This document shows, one piece after another, positions 52,243 to 61,273 of a DNA stretch of 64,000 nucleotides. The position numbers were made by a program, and so were the translations under genes. The DNA lies in contig NZ_CM001024.1 of assembly GCF_000160775.2 (NCBI RefSeq), positions 471,016-535,015 on the forward strand, written 5' to 3'. Each line of letters starts with the position of its first letter. Position 1 is the stretch's first letter. This DNA comes from Aeromicrobium marinum DSM 15272 (GTDB taxonomy: Bacteria > Actinomycetota > Actinomycetes > Propionibacteriales > Nocardioidaceae). A model generated the notes under the pieces. The model searched no databases. It was given only the letters and a program-made list of their open reading frames with translations, and was not told the DNA's origin.

Positions 52243-52796
52243 CCGACGGGGTCGCCGAGCTCCATCCGGACTCGCCGCTGCGCCGTGCCGCGCTCGAGAT
52301 CGAGGCGCACGTGGCCGAGCAGGGCTGGGACCAGGCCCCACGGTTGTTCGCCCTGGTGCCGACCGCCGACCTGGTGGCCGCCGAGCCGCACCTCGCCGAC
52401 CAGCTGGGCACGGGAACGGACGGGTCGTTCACCCCGGTCGAGCAGGACGGACTCCCGGCCGACCACGGCTTCGAGGACGCGCTCGACGCGATCGAGTGGC
52501 CGGACGCCGTGGCGGGGTGCGCCGCCGTGGTCGAACGGCTGATGCTCCCCCCGGAGGCCGAGGACGACCTCCCCACCGACCTCGACGAGCTGGCGACGTT
52601 CGTGGCCCAGCACCCCGGACGCCGGGAGGTGCGACTCGTCGCGGCCGTGCTGCGCGGCGGCCAGGCCCACTCGGCCGTCCGCTCGCGCGGTGCCACCGCC
52701 GAGGCGGAGGCTGCCGACTCCCAGCTGCTCGAGGGCCCCGACCTGGTGCCCGGGCTGGTCCGCCGGCTCGCCTCGACGCTCGACCGACACGGGTGA
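52233..52796 (+). CDS. PPA1309-family protein
   Basis: 187 residues, no TM. LRRAALEIEAHVAEQGWDQAPRLFALVPTADLVAAEPHLA, then EWPDAVAGCAAVVERLMLPPEAE and GRREVRLVAAVLRGGQAHSAVR. This matches the PPA1309 family of Propionibacteriales and other actinobacteria, found between the Lon-like protease and UPF0182 genes. Function unknown. GTG 52233 overlaps the protease gene by 10 nt, so it is probably coupled. Confidence 0.85.
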   Translation: MQLTDGVAELHPDSPLRRAALEIEAHVAEQGWDQAPRLFALVPTADLVAAEPHLADQLGTGTDGSFTPVEQDGLPADHGFEDALDAIEWPDAVAGCAAVVERLMLPPEAEDDLPTDLDELATFVAQHPGRREVRLVAAVLRGGQAHSAVRSRGATAEAEAADSQLLEGPDLVPGLVRRLASTLDRHG

Positions 52797-52855
52797 CCTC
52801 AGCCCATGTCCCGTAGAGTTCACCTGCACGGAAACATCCGCCCATCAGGAGCCCA

Positions 52856-55792
52856 GTGAGCGACTTCTTCGGAGAACCCCGCCCCACCCAGCCGGCCGAG
52901 CCGGCTCCCGATCGTCGCCGCCGCGTCCTCGTGCCGACGCTCATCACCCTTGCGGTGCTGCTGTTCCTCGGTTCGATCTTCACCTCGGTCTACACCGACC
53001 GGCTGTGGTTCCAGTCGGTGGGCTACAGCGACGTGTTCCGCACCGTGCTGATCTCGCGCATCGGTCTGTTCCTGGTGCTCGGTCTGGTCTTCGGCCTGTT
53101 CGTGGCCGTCAACGCCTACCTCGCGTGGCGCTTCCGCCCCGAGAACGTGACGTTCCGTCGCGACGACCCGGCATTCCGGTACCGGCAGGCGCTGGCGCCG
53201 ATCGGTCGCCCCGTCCTGATCGTCGTCACGCTGCTGATGACCACGTTCGCGGGCTCGGTGGCCTCCGGGCAGTGGCAGACCTTCCAGCTGTGGCGCAACG
53301 GCGGCTCGTTCGGCATCACCGACCCGCAGTTCAGCCGTGACGTCGGCTTCTTCGTCTTCGACTACCCGTGGCTGCGGTTCCTGTCGTCGTTCTCGTTCAC
53401 CATGATCGTCATCGCGGTGCTGGTGACGGCCTTCGTGCACTACGTGTTCGGCGGCATCCGCATCGTCGGGCGCGGACCGCGCTTCACCCGCGCCGCGCAG
53501 GTCCAGATCGCGGTGCTGGTCGGACTCGGTGTGCTGCTGCGGGCGTTCTCGTACTACCTCGACCGGTTCGGCCTGGCGGTCGGCAACTCCGCCCTGTTCG
53601 ACGGCATCGGCTTTACCGACGACAACGCGCGGATCCCGGCCCGCAACATCCTGATCATCGTGGCGATCGTCTGCGCGATCCTGTTCTTCTCCACGATCTT
53701 CCTGAAGTCGTGGACCCTGCCGGGCATCGGTCTGGGTCTGCTGATCCTCTCCTCGGTGCTGATCGGCGGCATCTGGCCGTACATCATGCAGTCGTTCCAG
53801 GTGCGTCCGTCGGAGCCGGACAAGGAGGCGCCGTACATCGCGCGGAACATCGAGGCCACCCGAGACGCCTACGGGGTGTCGGACTCAGAAGTGCTGGAGT
53901 ACAGCGCCAGCACGACCCTGAGTGCCGAGGAGCTCAACGAGACCGCGGCCTCGCGCGTCAGCAGCCGGCTGCTCGACCCGACCCTCATCTCCGACGCCTT
54001 CCAGCAGCTGCAGCAGGTCCGCGGCTACTACACGGTGCCCGAGACCCTCGACGTCGACCGGTACGTGCTCGACGGCGAGGAGCAGCCGCAGGACGTCATC
54101 ATCGCGGCCCGCGAGGTCGACCTCAACGGTCTGCAGGCCAGCCAGCGCAACTGGGCGAACGACCACACCGTGTACACCCACGGCTACGGCGTCATCGCCG
54201 CCCGCGGCAACCAGCGCGGCGCGCAGGGCGAGCCGGTGTGGGTCCAGCGCGACATCCCGCCGGTGGGCGAGATCGAGACCGACATCCCGCCGCGGATCTA
54301 CTTCGGCGAGAACTCCCCGACCTACTCCATCGTCGGTCGTCCTGACGGTGCCGACCCGATCGAGGTCGACATCCCCCGCGGCGGCAGCGCCGGGGCCGAC
54401 GACGCCGATGCGAACGCCACCCAGAACACCTACGACGGTGAGGGCGGCGTGCCGGTCGGCAACATCTTCAAGAAGGCGCTCTACGCCTTCAAGTTCGCCG
54501 AGCCGAACATCATCCTGTCCAACCGGGTCAACGAGAACTCCAAGATCCTCTACGACCGCGAGCCGCGCCTGCGGGTCGAGAAGGTCGCGCCCTGGCTGAC
54601 CGTGGACGGCGACGTCTACCCGGCCGTGGTCGACGGACGCGTCGTGTGGATCGTCGACGGGTACACCACCAGCAACAACTACCCGTACTCCGAGCACCGC
54701 TCGCTGGACGAGGCGACGGCCGACACGCTGACCGAGAGCAGCGCGCAGGCGGCCCTGCCGACCGACGAGATCAACTACATGCGCAACTCGGTCAAGGCCG
54801 TGGTCGACGCGTACGACGGCTCGGTCGACCTGTACCAGTGGGACACCGAGGACCCCATCCTCGAGACGTGGATGAAGGTCTTCCCCGACGCGGTGCAGCC
54901 CAAGGACGAGATCAGCGAGAGCCTGCTGGAGCACCTGCGCTACCCGGTCGACCTGTTCAAGGTGCAGCGCGACGTGCTGGCCCGCTACCACGTCACCGAC
55001 GCTGCCACCTTCTACGAGGACGGTGAGCGCTGGCGCGTGCCGGGTGACCCCACCCAGGGCAGCGAGTCCACCACCCTGCAGCCGCCGTACTACCTGTCGA
55101 CGACGCGTCCCGGCCAGGAGGAGACCCGCTTCTCGCTGACCAGCGTGTTCCTGCCCAACAGCCGGCAGAACCTGGCGTCGTTCGTCTCGGTCAACTCCGA
55201 GGCGAGTGACGAGGAGAACTACGGCAAGATGCAGATCCTGCAGCTGCCGAGCGAGACGCAGGTGCCGGGTCCGTCGCAGATCGCGAACTCGTTCCAGACC
55301 GACCGTGGTGTCACGCAGGCGCTGCTGCAGTTCGAGCAGTCGCAGCAGGCGCGGATCCTCCGCGGCAACCTGCTGACCCTGCCGGTCGGCGACGGTCTGC
55401 TGTACGTGCAGCCGGTCTACATCCAGCGCAGCGCGAGCGAGGGCACCTTCCCGGTGCTGCAGTTCGTGGCGGCATCGTTCGGCGAGACGGTCGGGTTCGG
55501 CCAGACGCTGGAGGAGGCGCTGCGGGTCGCGCTGGGCCTGGAGAGCGGCGACATCCCGACCCCGCCGGCCGGGGAGGACGCACCGCCGGAGGAGGGCACG
55601 CCGCCGGACGAGGGCGAGACGCCGGCTCCGGACGGCGCGACCAAGACCACCGCACAGTGGCTCGAGGACGCCTCGGCCGCCTACAACGCGGCCCAGCAGG
55701 CGTTGGCCGCCGGTGACCTGTCCGGCTACCAGCGGCAGATCAATGCGATGAACACCGCGATCGAGGGTGCGCAGGCCTCGCTGGGTCAGTGA
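52856..55792 (+). CDS. UPF0182 large membrane protein
   Basis: 978 residues. Seven TM segments lie in the first third, VLVPTLITLAVLLFLGSIF being the first, and DRLWFQSVGYSDVFRTVLISRIGLFLVLGLVFG and FGITDPQFSRDVGFFVFDYPWLRFL are UPF0182 signatures. A large outer domain follows, with an acidic Pro/Glu segment and an Ala-rich end (EDASAAYNAAQQALAAGDLSGYQRQIN). Homolog of Rv3193c. Function unknown, conserved in actinobacteria and cyanobacteria. GTG 52856 follows CAGGAG. Confidence 0.93.
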   Translation: MSDFFGEPRPTQPAEPAPDRRRRVLVPTLITLAVLLFLGSIFTSVYTDRLWFQSVGYSDVFRTVLISRIGLFLVLGLVFGLFVAVNAYLAWRFRPENVTFRRDDPAFRYRQALAPIGRPVLIVVTLLMTTFAGSVASGQWQTFQLWRNGGSFGITDPQFSRDVGFFVFDYPWLRFLSSFSFTMIVIAVLVTAFVHYVFGGIRIVGRGPRFTRAAQVQIAVLVGLGVLLRAFSYYLDRFGLAVGNSALFDGIGFTDDNARIPARNILIIVAIVCAILFFSTIFLKSWTLPGIGLGLLILSSVLIGGIWPYIMQSFQVRPSEPDKEAPYIARNIEATRDAYGVSDSEVLEYSASTTLSAEELNETAASRVSSRLLDPTLISDAFQQLQQVRGYYTVPETLDVDRYVLDGEEQPQDVIIAAREVDLNGLQASQRNWANDHTVYTHGYGVIAARGNQRGAQGEPVWVQRDIPPVGEIETDIPPRIYFGENSPTYSIVGRPDGADPIEVDIPRGGSAGADDADANATQNTYDGEGGVPVGNIFKKALYAFKFAEPNIILSNRVNENSKILYDREPRLRVEKVAPWLTVDGDVYPAVVDGRVVWIVDGYTTSNNYPYSEHRSLDEATADTLTESSAQAALPTDEINYMRNSVKAVVDAYDGSVDLYQWDTEDPILETWMKVFPDAVQPKDEISESLLEHLRYPVDLFKVQRDVLARYHVTDAATFYEDGERWRVPGDPTQGSESTTLQPPYYLSTTRPGQEETRFSLTSVFLPNSRQNLASFVSVNSEASDEENYGKMQILQLPSETQVPGPSQIANSFQTDRGVTQALLQFEQSQQARILRGNLLTLPVGDGLLYVQPVYIQRSASEGTFPVLQFVAASFGETVGFGQTLEEALRVALGLESGDIPTPPAGEDAPPEEGTPPDEGETPAPDGATKTTAQWLEDASAAYNAAQQALAAGDLSGYQRQINAMNTAIEGAQASLGQ

Positions 55793-55813
55793 CACCGATC
55801 GGCTGAGCAGGCC

Positions 55814-55856
55814 AGGGCGGCCCAGGTTCCGGGAGACCGGAGACCTGGGCCGCCCT
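55814..55856. terminator. hairpin between UPF0182 and kinase genes
   Basis: 14-bp perfect stem AGGGCGGCCCAGGT (55814-55827) with 55843-55856, 15-nt loop, no T-tract. It lies between convergent genes. Confidence 0.75.
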
Positions 55857-55870
55857 CGTCGTGCCGGGGT

Positions 55871-57340
55871 TCAGGCGTCGGTCACGCCGGCGACGCGGAG
55901 ACCCTCGGGCGTGTCGACCAGCTGCAGCACGATGCCCCTGGTCGTGACCCGCTCGCTGTCGTCATCGTCGTCGTCGTCGTCACGGTCGTCGTCGTCCTTC
56001 TTGCCGGGCTTGCCGGCCCTGGGGTCCGGGCCGGGCGCACCGGAGGACACCACGGTGGCCGCGGCCGTCAGGCTGCCGGCGTCGGCTGATCCCGGCACGG
56101 GGTCGATCTGCACGGTGCCGGACCAGGCCTGCCGGAACTGCTCGACACCGCCGTAGGCAGCCTGGGCCTCGGGCGTCAGCTGGTCGAAGGCAGCAGCCGG
56201 GTCGGCGAGGATCAACGCGACGTGGTCGGCGACGAACTGCTCGACCTCGGCGGCGGTGGGGGCGACCTCCGTGGGGGTGGGGGCCGGCGTCGCGGGCGCG
56301 GCGGCCGCGGCCCGGTCGCCGGGCACGGCGGCATCGATACCGTCGCTGCCGCCGGCCCAGGCTGCGGTGGCCACGACGAGGATCACTGCGGCGCCGACCC
56401 ACCCTGCTGTCCGCAGGTCGCGGCGGTGCGAGACCGCGGCGGTCGGGGCGGGCATCACTGCGGTGTGACCGTCCGCGGGAGGGTTGACTGCCGGGGTCGA
56501 CATCGGCTGGGTCACGCCCGGCGGGCCCGCCTCCGGGGTGGGCAGGGGTGCCGGCCCGTCGCCGCGGAGCTCCACCGCCAGGTCCTCCATGGCAGGTCGG
56601 GCCTCGGGGTCGCGGTGCATCGCCGCTGCGACGACGGACGCGAGCGGGTGGTCCGCGGGCAGCCGGGGCGGCGGTTCGTGGACGATCTTGTAGAGCGCGC
56701 CCACCACGTTGTCCGATGCGTCGTAGGGCGCTCGGCCCGACGCGGCGTGGAAGAGAGTGGCGCCGAGGGACCAGACGTCGCTGGCCGGTGTGGCGCGACC
56801 GCCGGAGGCGACCTCGGGCGGGAGGTAGGCGGGGGACCCGATCACCACGCCCGTGCTGGTGAGCGCGGCCTCGGCCTGGGCCCGAGCGATGCCGAAGTCG
56901 GTCAGTTTGGCGGACCCGTCGGCGGCGATCAGCACGTTCGCGGGCGTGACGTCACGGTGCACGATCCCGATTGCGTGCGCAGCGGCGAGGGCCGAGGCGA
57001 TCTGCCGACCCACCGTGGTGGTCCGGGTGGGGGTCAACGATCCCGCTCGGTCGATCTCGGCGGCGAGCGTCTCTCCGGCGACGTACTCCATGACCAACCA
57101 CGACCAGCCGTCGTCGCCGTCGACCAGGTCGAAGACCGAGACCACGTGGGGGTGGTGCAGCTGGGCGGCGAGGCGGGCCTCGCGTCGGACGCGGTCGAGG
57201 TCCGGGACTGCCGCGGAGCCCGCAGCGCCGATGCGCTTGAGGGCGACGACCCGGTCGAGGAGGGTGTCGTGGCCGCGCCACACCGTTCCCATGCCGCCGC
57301 GACCCACCTCCGGCCCGACCTCGTACCTGCCGTTGATCAT
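55871..57340 (-). CDS. receptor Ser/Thr protein kinase, PknB family (paralog 1)
   Basis: 489 residues. Kinase domain (about 5-260): GRGGMGTVW, VALKRIG, catalytic loop HRDVTPANVL (Thr in place of the usual Lys after the Asp), DFGIA, GSPAYLPPEV. A Pro-rich linker and a TM helix (about 312-330) lead to an outer domain of about 155 residues (VEQFVADHVALILADPAAAFDQLTPEAQAAYGG) containing a poly-Asp stretch near residue 455. No PASTA repeats. ATG 57340 lies 6 nt from TACGCT (57347-57352), so a leaderless mRNA is likely. Paralog of the upstream gene. Confidence 0.92.
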   Translation of the reverse strand: MINGRYEVGPEVGRGGMGTVWRGHDTLLDRVVALKRIGAAGSAAVPDLDRVRREARLAAQLHHPHVVSVFDLVDGDDGWSWLVMEYVAGETLAAEIDRAGSLTPTRTTTVGRQIASALAAAHAIGIVHRDVTPANVLIAADGSAKLTDFGIARAQAEAALTSTGVVIGSPAYLPPEVASGGRATPASDVWSLGATLFHAASGRAPYDASDNVVGALYKIVHEPPPRLPADHPLASVVAAAMHRDPEARPAMEDLAVELRGDGPAPLPTPEAGPPGVTQPMSTPAVNPPADGHTAVMPAPTAAVSHRRDLRTAGWVGAAVILVVATAAWAGGSDGIDAAVPGDRAAAAAPATPAPTPTEVAPTAAEVEQFVADHVALILADPAAAFDQLTPEAQAAYGGVEQFRQAWSGTVQIDPVPGSADAGSLTAAATVVSSGAPGPDPRAGKPGKKDDDDRDDDDDDDDSERVTTRGIVLQLVDTPEGLRVAGVTDA

Positions 57341-57383
57341 CCAACCAGCGTAGGTGCCCGGCGGATGCTGGTCGGACCGCCGG

Positions 57384-58901
57384 TCAGAGGGGGGTGATGG
57401 AGGCGACGCGGATCGTTCCGTCGATCACCTCGAGGCCGAGGACGAAGCCGGACGTCGTGGTCTGCAGGACGATCGGGGCACTGGCATTGCGCGCGTTGCC
57501 GTTGCCGGGGTTCCCGTTCCCGTTGCCAGGGTTGCCCGGGTTCCCGTTGCCCGGGTTGACCGGTGCCTCGGGCACCGGGGCCGGCGCTGGTGCGGGGGCC
57601 GGGGCGGGGGTGCTGACCGTGCGGGTGGCGGTCACAGTCGCCGTGAGGGTCTCGGGGTCGAAGGATCCGGGATTGACAACGGCGGTGTCGATCTGCGACC
57701 AGGCGTCGACGAAGGCGTCGATGCCGCCGGCTGAGGCCTGCAGCTCCGGCGTCAGGAGCTCGAAGGCGCGGGCCGGATCGGCCACCACGAGCGCCACCCA
57801 GTCACGGGCGAACTGCTCGACCTGCACCGGGTCCACCGCACTGGCCTCGGTCACCTCCGTGGGTCCGGCGGCGGTGACCGGCTCGGACCCGCCGGTGACC
57901 GCCAGGACCGACAGGACGACGGCCGCCACCGTACCGGCCGCGGCGACCGTCCAGAGAGCCACGCGAGAACGCGTGCCGAGCCCGTCGGCGGTGGGGTACG
58001 GCTGGACAGGAGACGCCTGGGTGATGACGGCCGACACGACCTCCTGGGGTCCCGTCGTGTCGAGGGCGTCGACGATCGGCGGGGCACCGACCAGGGCGAC
58101 CTCCGCCTCGCTCAGCCGCTCGGCGACGTCGGCCATGGTCGGCCTCTGGTCGGGGTCCCTGGTCATCATCGATCCCACCGCGACCGAGAAGCCGTTGTCG
58201 CCGGGCAACCGGGGCGGTGGTTCGTTGACGATCTTGTAGAGCGCACCGACCAGGTTGTCGGACCCGAGGTACGGGGGACGGCCCGTGGCGGCGTGGAACA
58301 GCGTGGCGCCGAGGGACCAGACGTCGCTCGCCGCCACGGCGAGTCGGCCGGTGGCGATCTCCGGTGGCAGGTAGCCGGGTGACCCGACGACGACTCCGGT
58401 GCGGGTGAGGGCGAGGTCGGCCTCGGCGCGGGCGATGCCGAAGTCGGTCAGCTTGGCGGAGCCGTCGGTGGTGATGAGGATGTTGGACGGCTTGACGTCG
58501 CGGTGGACGATGCCGATCGCGTGCGCGGCCGTCAGCGCCGACGCGATCTGGTGTCCGACGGCGGCGGCGCGTGACGGGGTCAGCGGTCCGTGCTGGGCGA
58601 TCTCCGCGGCGAGCGTGTGGCCGTCGACGCGTTCCATCACCAACCAGGACCAGCCGTCGCCGTCGACCACGAGGTCGTGCACGGCGACGACGTTCTGGTG
58701 CTGCAGGCTGGCGGCCAGGCGTGCCTCACGCCGGGCACGCTCGAGGGCGGGCGCGTCGTCGGAGTCGGGCGAGCCGATGCGCTTGAGCGCGACCTCCCGC
58801 TCGAGCACCGTGTCGCGAGCGCTCCAGACCGCGCCCATGCCACCGCGACCGATCTCGGTCTGCAGGTGGTAGCGGTCACCGATGATCTGTTCCACATCCA
58901 T
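57384..58901 (-). CDS. receptor Ser/Thr protein kinase, PknB family (paralog 2)
   Basis: 505 residues. Kinase domain (about 8-265): GRGGMGAVW, VALKRIG, canonical HRDVKPSNIL, DFGIA, GSPGYLPPEI. TM helix at about 328-348; the outer domain is related to that of paralog 1 (VEQFARDWVALVVADPARAFELLTPELQASAGG), but at the equivalent late position it carries Gly-Asn-Pro repeats (GNGNPGNPGNGNGNPGNGN) instead of poly-Asp. ATG 58901 chosen; longer starts run into an unlikely N-terminus. It lies 43 nt upstream of paralog 1. Confidence 0.92.
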   Translation of the reverse strand: MDVEQIIGDRYHLQTEIGRGGMGAVWSARDTVLEREVALKRIGSPDSDDAPALERARREARLAASLQHQNVVAVHDLVVDGDGWSWLVMERVDGHTLAAEIAQHGPLTPSRAAAVGHQIASALTAAHAIGIVHRDVKPSNILITTDGSAKLTDFGIARAEADLALTRTGVVVGSPGYLPPEIATGRLAVAASDVWSLGATLFHAATGRPPYLGSDNLVGALYKIVNEPPPRLPGDNGFSVAVGSMMTRDPDQRPTMADVAERLSEAEVALVGAPPIVDALDTTGPQEVVSAVITQASPVQPYPTADGLGTRSRVALWTVAAAGTVAAVVLSVLAVTGGSEPVTAAGPTEVTEASAVDPVQVEQFARDWVALVVADPARAFELLTPELQASAGGIDAFVDAWSQIDTAVVNPGSFDPETLTATVTATRTVSTPAPAPAPAPAPVPEAPVNPGNGNPGNPGNGNGNPGNGNARNASAPIVLQTTTSGFVLGLEVIDGTIRVASITPL

Positions 58902-58973
58902 GGTTGTACCCCGGATCGGTGCCGGCGAACATCCCGGCCCGTCGTCGCGCGTTCGACGACCCGTCACCCGGAT

Positions 58974-59002
58974 TTGGTGCGTCGGCGGGTATGGCGTAAA
59001 GT
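58974..59002 (+). promoter_or_regulatory. promoter of the initiator tRNA
   Basis: -35 TTGGTG (58974-58979), 17-nt spacer, -10 TAAAGT (58997-59002). It ends 11 nt before the tRNA 5' end. Confidence 0.65.
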
Positions 59003-59013
59003 TGAGCGGGCGA

Positions 59014-59090
59014 CGCGGGGTGGAGCAGCTCGGTAGCTCGCTGGGCTCATAACCCAGAGGTCACAGGTTCAAATCCTGTCCCCGCTACCA
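59014..59090 (+). tRNA. tRNA-fMet (CAT), initiator
   Basis: 77-nt cloverleaf with encoded CCA. Anticodon CAT in loop CTCATAA, flanked by the three G-C pairs (GGG/CCC) typical of initiators. Position 1 is C and pairs with T at 72, so the acceptor end is mismatched as expected for an initiator. The T stem is ACAGG/CCTGT. The 3' half is repeated at 63589-63633. Confidence 0.95.
59044..59088 (+). repeat. direct repeat copy 1 (tRNA 3' half), probable attachment site
   Basis: 45 nt from GGCTCATAACCC to CCCGCTAC, matched by 63589-63633 with two differences, both in the T stem and compensatory (A-T here, G-C there). tRNA 3' halves are usual integration sites for tyrosine integrases. Confidence 0.75.
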
Positions 59091-59096
59091 ATCGAA

Positions 59097-59133
59097 GGCC
59101 CCTGACCAGCAGAGATGTCGGTCAGGGGCCTTT
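59097..59133 (+). terminator. terminator after tRNA-fMet
   Basis: 11-bp perfect stem GGCCCCTGACC (59097-59107) with 59120-59130, followed by TTTGT. Confidence 0.85.
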
Positions 59134-59212
59134 GTCATGCCTGCAGGTGTAGGTCGGATTCACGCCGTCGGTGTCGGCCAGGGTTGACCCCTGACGTTCA
59201 TACGCTGACCAG

Positions 59213-60072
59213 GTGTCCACCTCGAATGACGAAGCCGGTTTCGCCGCGGCTGCTGACAAGCGGATGAAGCTGCGCTACGCCGGGGTGTGCCGGCTCTGCG
59301 AGGCAGAACTGCCTGCCCGGGCCGACGCCGTCTACGAGCGGGCGACGAAGACCGTGCGCTGTGTGGAGTGCACGACCTCTGCCGCGGACGTTGCGGACCT
59401 GGCGTCAGCCGAGGTGCAGGTAGCTGATGCCAGCGTCGAAGAAGCCAGCGTCGAAGAAGCCAGCGTCGCGAGTTCGAACGGCGCAAGGCCAAGGACGAGG
59501 AGCGGCTGCGTCAGAAGTGGGGGAAGCTCGGCGGCCTCGCGGTGGCGTTGTCCGACGAGAAGCAGAGCACGAAGGCGTGGGCGACGGGCGCGGTCGGGGA
59601 GGAGCGCCTGGGTGCTCGCCTCGATGGTCTCGCTTCGGAGTCGATCGTGGTCCTGCACGACCGGCGCGTCCCGGGCAGTCGGGCCAACATCGACCACCTG
59701 GCAGTCACGCCCGGCGGGGTCTGGGTGATCGACGCGAAACGGTACAAGGGACGGCCGGCGTTGAAGGTCGAGGGCGGCATGAGCCGTCCACGCACCGAGA
59801 AGCTCATGGTCGGTCGACGCGACTGCACCAAGTTGGTCGACGGAGTCCTGAAGCAGGTCGACCTGGTCCGACATGTGGTGGGCGACGTGCCGGTGACGCC
59901 TGCGCTGTGCTTCATCGACGCCGACTGGCCGTTGATCGGGGGAGCCTTCACGACCCGCGGAGTCGAGGTGCTCTGGCCCAAGCGGCTCAGCAAGCTTCTG
60001 ACAACGTCAGAGGGATCGCTCGACGTGTCAGCGGTCCGAGAGTCACTGACCGCGCACTTCAGACGAGCTTAA
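59213..60072 (+). pseudogene. NERD-domain (nuclease-related) gene with frameshift
   Basis: GTG 59213 (6 nt after TACGCT, 59201-59206) opens a frame with a zinc ribbon, LRYAGVCRLCEAELPARADAVYERATKTVRCVECT. After about 59470 the family continues in another frame: REFERRKAKDEERLRQKWGKLGGLAVALSDEKQ, then the NERD core GAVGEERLGARLDGL ... IPGSRANIDHLAVTPGGVWVIDAKRYKGRPALKVEGG to 60072. The frames differ by +2 (or -1). The break is at or just after three 15-bp tandem repeats (GCCAGCGTCGAAGAA, 59429-59468). The NERD half could still be made from an internal start (59542). Probable disrupted gene, though a sequencing error cannot be excluded. Confidence 0.8.
59429..59468 (+). repeat. 15-bp tandem repeat at the NERD frameshift
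   Basis: Copies at 59429-59443, 59444-59458 and a 10-nt partial at 59459-59468, coding ASVEE repeats. Slippage here changes length by multiples of 15 and would not by itself shift the frame; the shift lies at the right edge. Confidence 0.8.
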
Positions 60073-60230
60073 GGGCGCAAGCTTCACAGCAGGTGCACTC
60101 GCATAGTCGACCTACGGTCCGCTTCACGCGTTTACTTCCTCCGAACCGAAGGTCGGTCGCGGTCACGAGGTGCGCGAGGCACCAGCAGGGAGACACAGGC
60201 GGTCTTGCCGACACCACCGACGCGGAGCGG

Positions 60231-60536
60231 CTAAGAATCCGTTCCGGAATCCTCGCGGGGCACACCCTCCGAATCGAGTTGCCTCAGCCGGGGCGGGCCA
60301 CCGCCGTGAAACTCACTCTGCGGATAGTCAAGGAGCCACCTCCGACCAGTCGTCGGGCAGGCGTAGGTCACGGCCCAGGTCTCGTAGTCGGCCGAAAGCC
60401 GCTGAAGGTGCTCAGTTGCGTACTCTCGCGCTTCAGCGTCATCGAGGTGATGGAGAGCGGTGCACGCACAGTCCATCAATGGACCGTCCTCATCGTCAGG
60501 TTCTGCAGCGGGCCGGGTGGAGTGGGAAGGGATCAT
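60231..60536 (-). CDS. Imm27-like immunity protein
   Basis: 101 residues from ATG 60536 (81 from the alternative ATG 60476). The segment ETWAVTYACPTTGRRWLLDYPQSEFHGGGPPRLRQL matches the Imm27 signature I remember (W...YPxSExHGGGPPxL). Imm27 proteins neutralise toxins of polymorphic toxin systems. No toxin gene is in the window, so it appears to be an orphan immunity gene. The start is uncertain because neither ATG has a strong ribosome site. Confidence 0.6.
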   Translation of the reverse strand: MIPSHSTRPAAEPDDEDGPLMDCACTALHHLDDAEAREYATEHLQRLSADYETWAVTYACPTTGRRWLLDYPQSEFHGGGPPRLRQLDSEGVPREDSGTDS

Positions 60537-60633
60537 CAGTATCGTGTGCCACTGTCATTTTGAACACTGGTACTCCCGTCCGTCACCACCACTAGGTGTA
60601 TGGGGAGTTTGCGGGCTCGCCGGTCTGCCGTCC

Positions 60634-61155
60634 CTACTCGGACGGTTGTGAGAATAGGGACTCGTCGGAGACGACGTTTTCGATCCGGAGAGCGGCATAG
60701 TGGTCCAGCCAAGGCTCTAGCCCCAGATCGGCTCGCAGCGCCTTTTCAAGGCGGACGGGTGCAACGAATGTCCTGTTTGGTAGCTGCGACACTTCTGACG
60801 GCGTGGCGGTCCTCGTGCGTTGTCCGGAGTGGTCGACGACCTGGAAGTGAAAGCTGCCCTCGAGCTCAACGACCTCCTTGTACCCAGGCAGTGGAATTCC
60901 GGCATCGACGGGCGCGGTGGCGACGACCGTCCAGTGCCCAGCGTGGAGCTTTGCGTCCATGGAGAGAGCCAAGAACTTGACTCCCGTGGAAAGCGCCTCG
61001 CGGGCGCGCTGGGACGCGTCAATCAGCGGAACGACCAGGTCGAACACCGCGAAGTAGAACGCGGACTGCCCGTACGTCGCGACAACCTGTCCGACCCCGG
61101 CGCGGTCGTCGCCGGTAGGGATGACGAACACGTCGCCAACTCTCGGTCTCCCCAC
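60634..61155 (-). CDS. Imm26-like immunity protein
   Basis: 173 residues. N-terminus RPRVGDVFVIPTGDDRAGVGQVVATYGQSAFYFAVFD has the G-D-x-F-x-I-P ... G-x-G-Q-V layout of Imm26 proteins, followed by a helical VGWTV-like middle (GHWTVVATAPVDAGIPLPGYKEV). Predicted cytosolic. GTG 61155 follows GGGAGGA. Second orphan immunity-like gene in the island. The family call is from pattern memory only. Confidence 0.55.
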   Translation of the reverse strand: MGRPRVGDVFVIPTGDDRAGVGQVVATYGQSAFYFAVFDLVVPLIDASQRAREALSTGVKFLALSMDAKLHAGHWTVVATAPVDAGIPLPGYKEVVELEGSFHFQVVDHSGQRTRTATPSEVSQLPNRTFVAPVRLEKALRADLGLEPWLDHYAALRIENVVSDESLFSQPSE

Positions 61156-61273
61156 GCCTAGTCCTCCCGATCGTCGCTGACACCAGTCTCGCCCATTGGC
61201 GCTCCTCAGCGGTCGGGTTCGCGCAGGCAGCTTTCCACTAGGAGCATCGAGAGTCTGTCGGCTTGGCAGGGCC

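Noticed and set aside
59429..59468. CRISPR-like repeats
   Set aside because: Short contiguous 15-bp coding repeats without spacers; no cas genes in the window.
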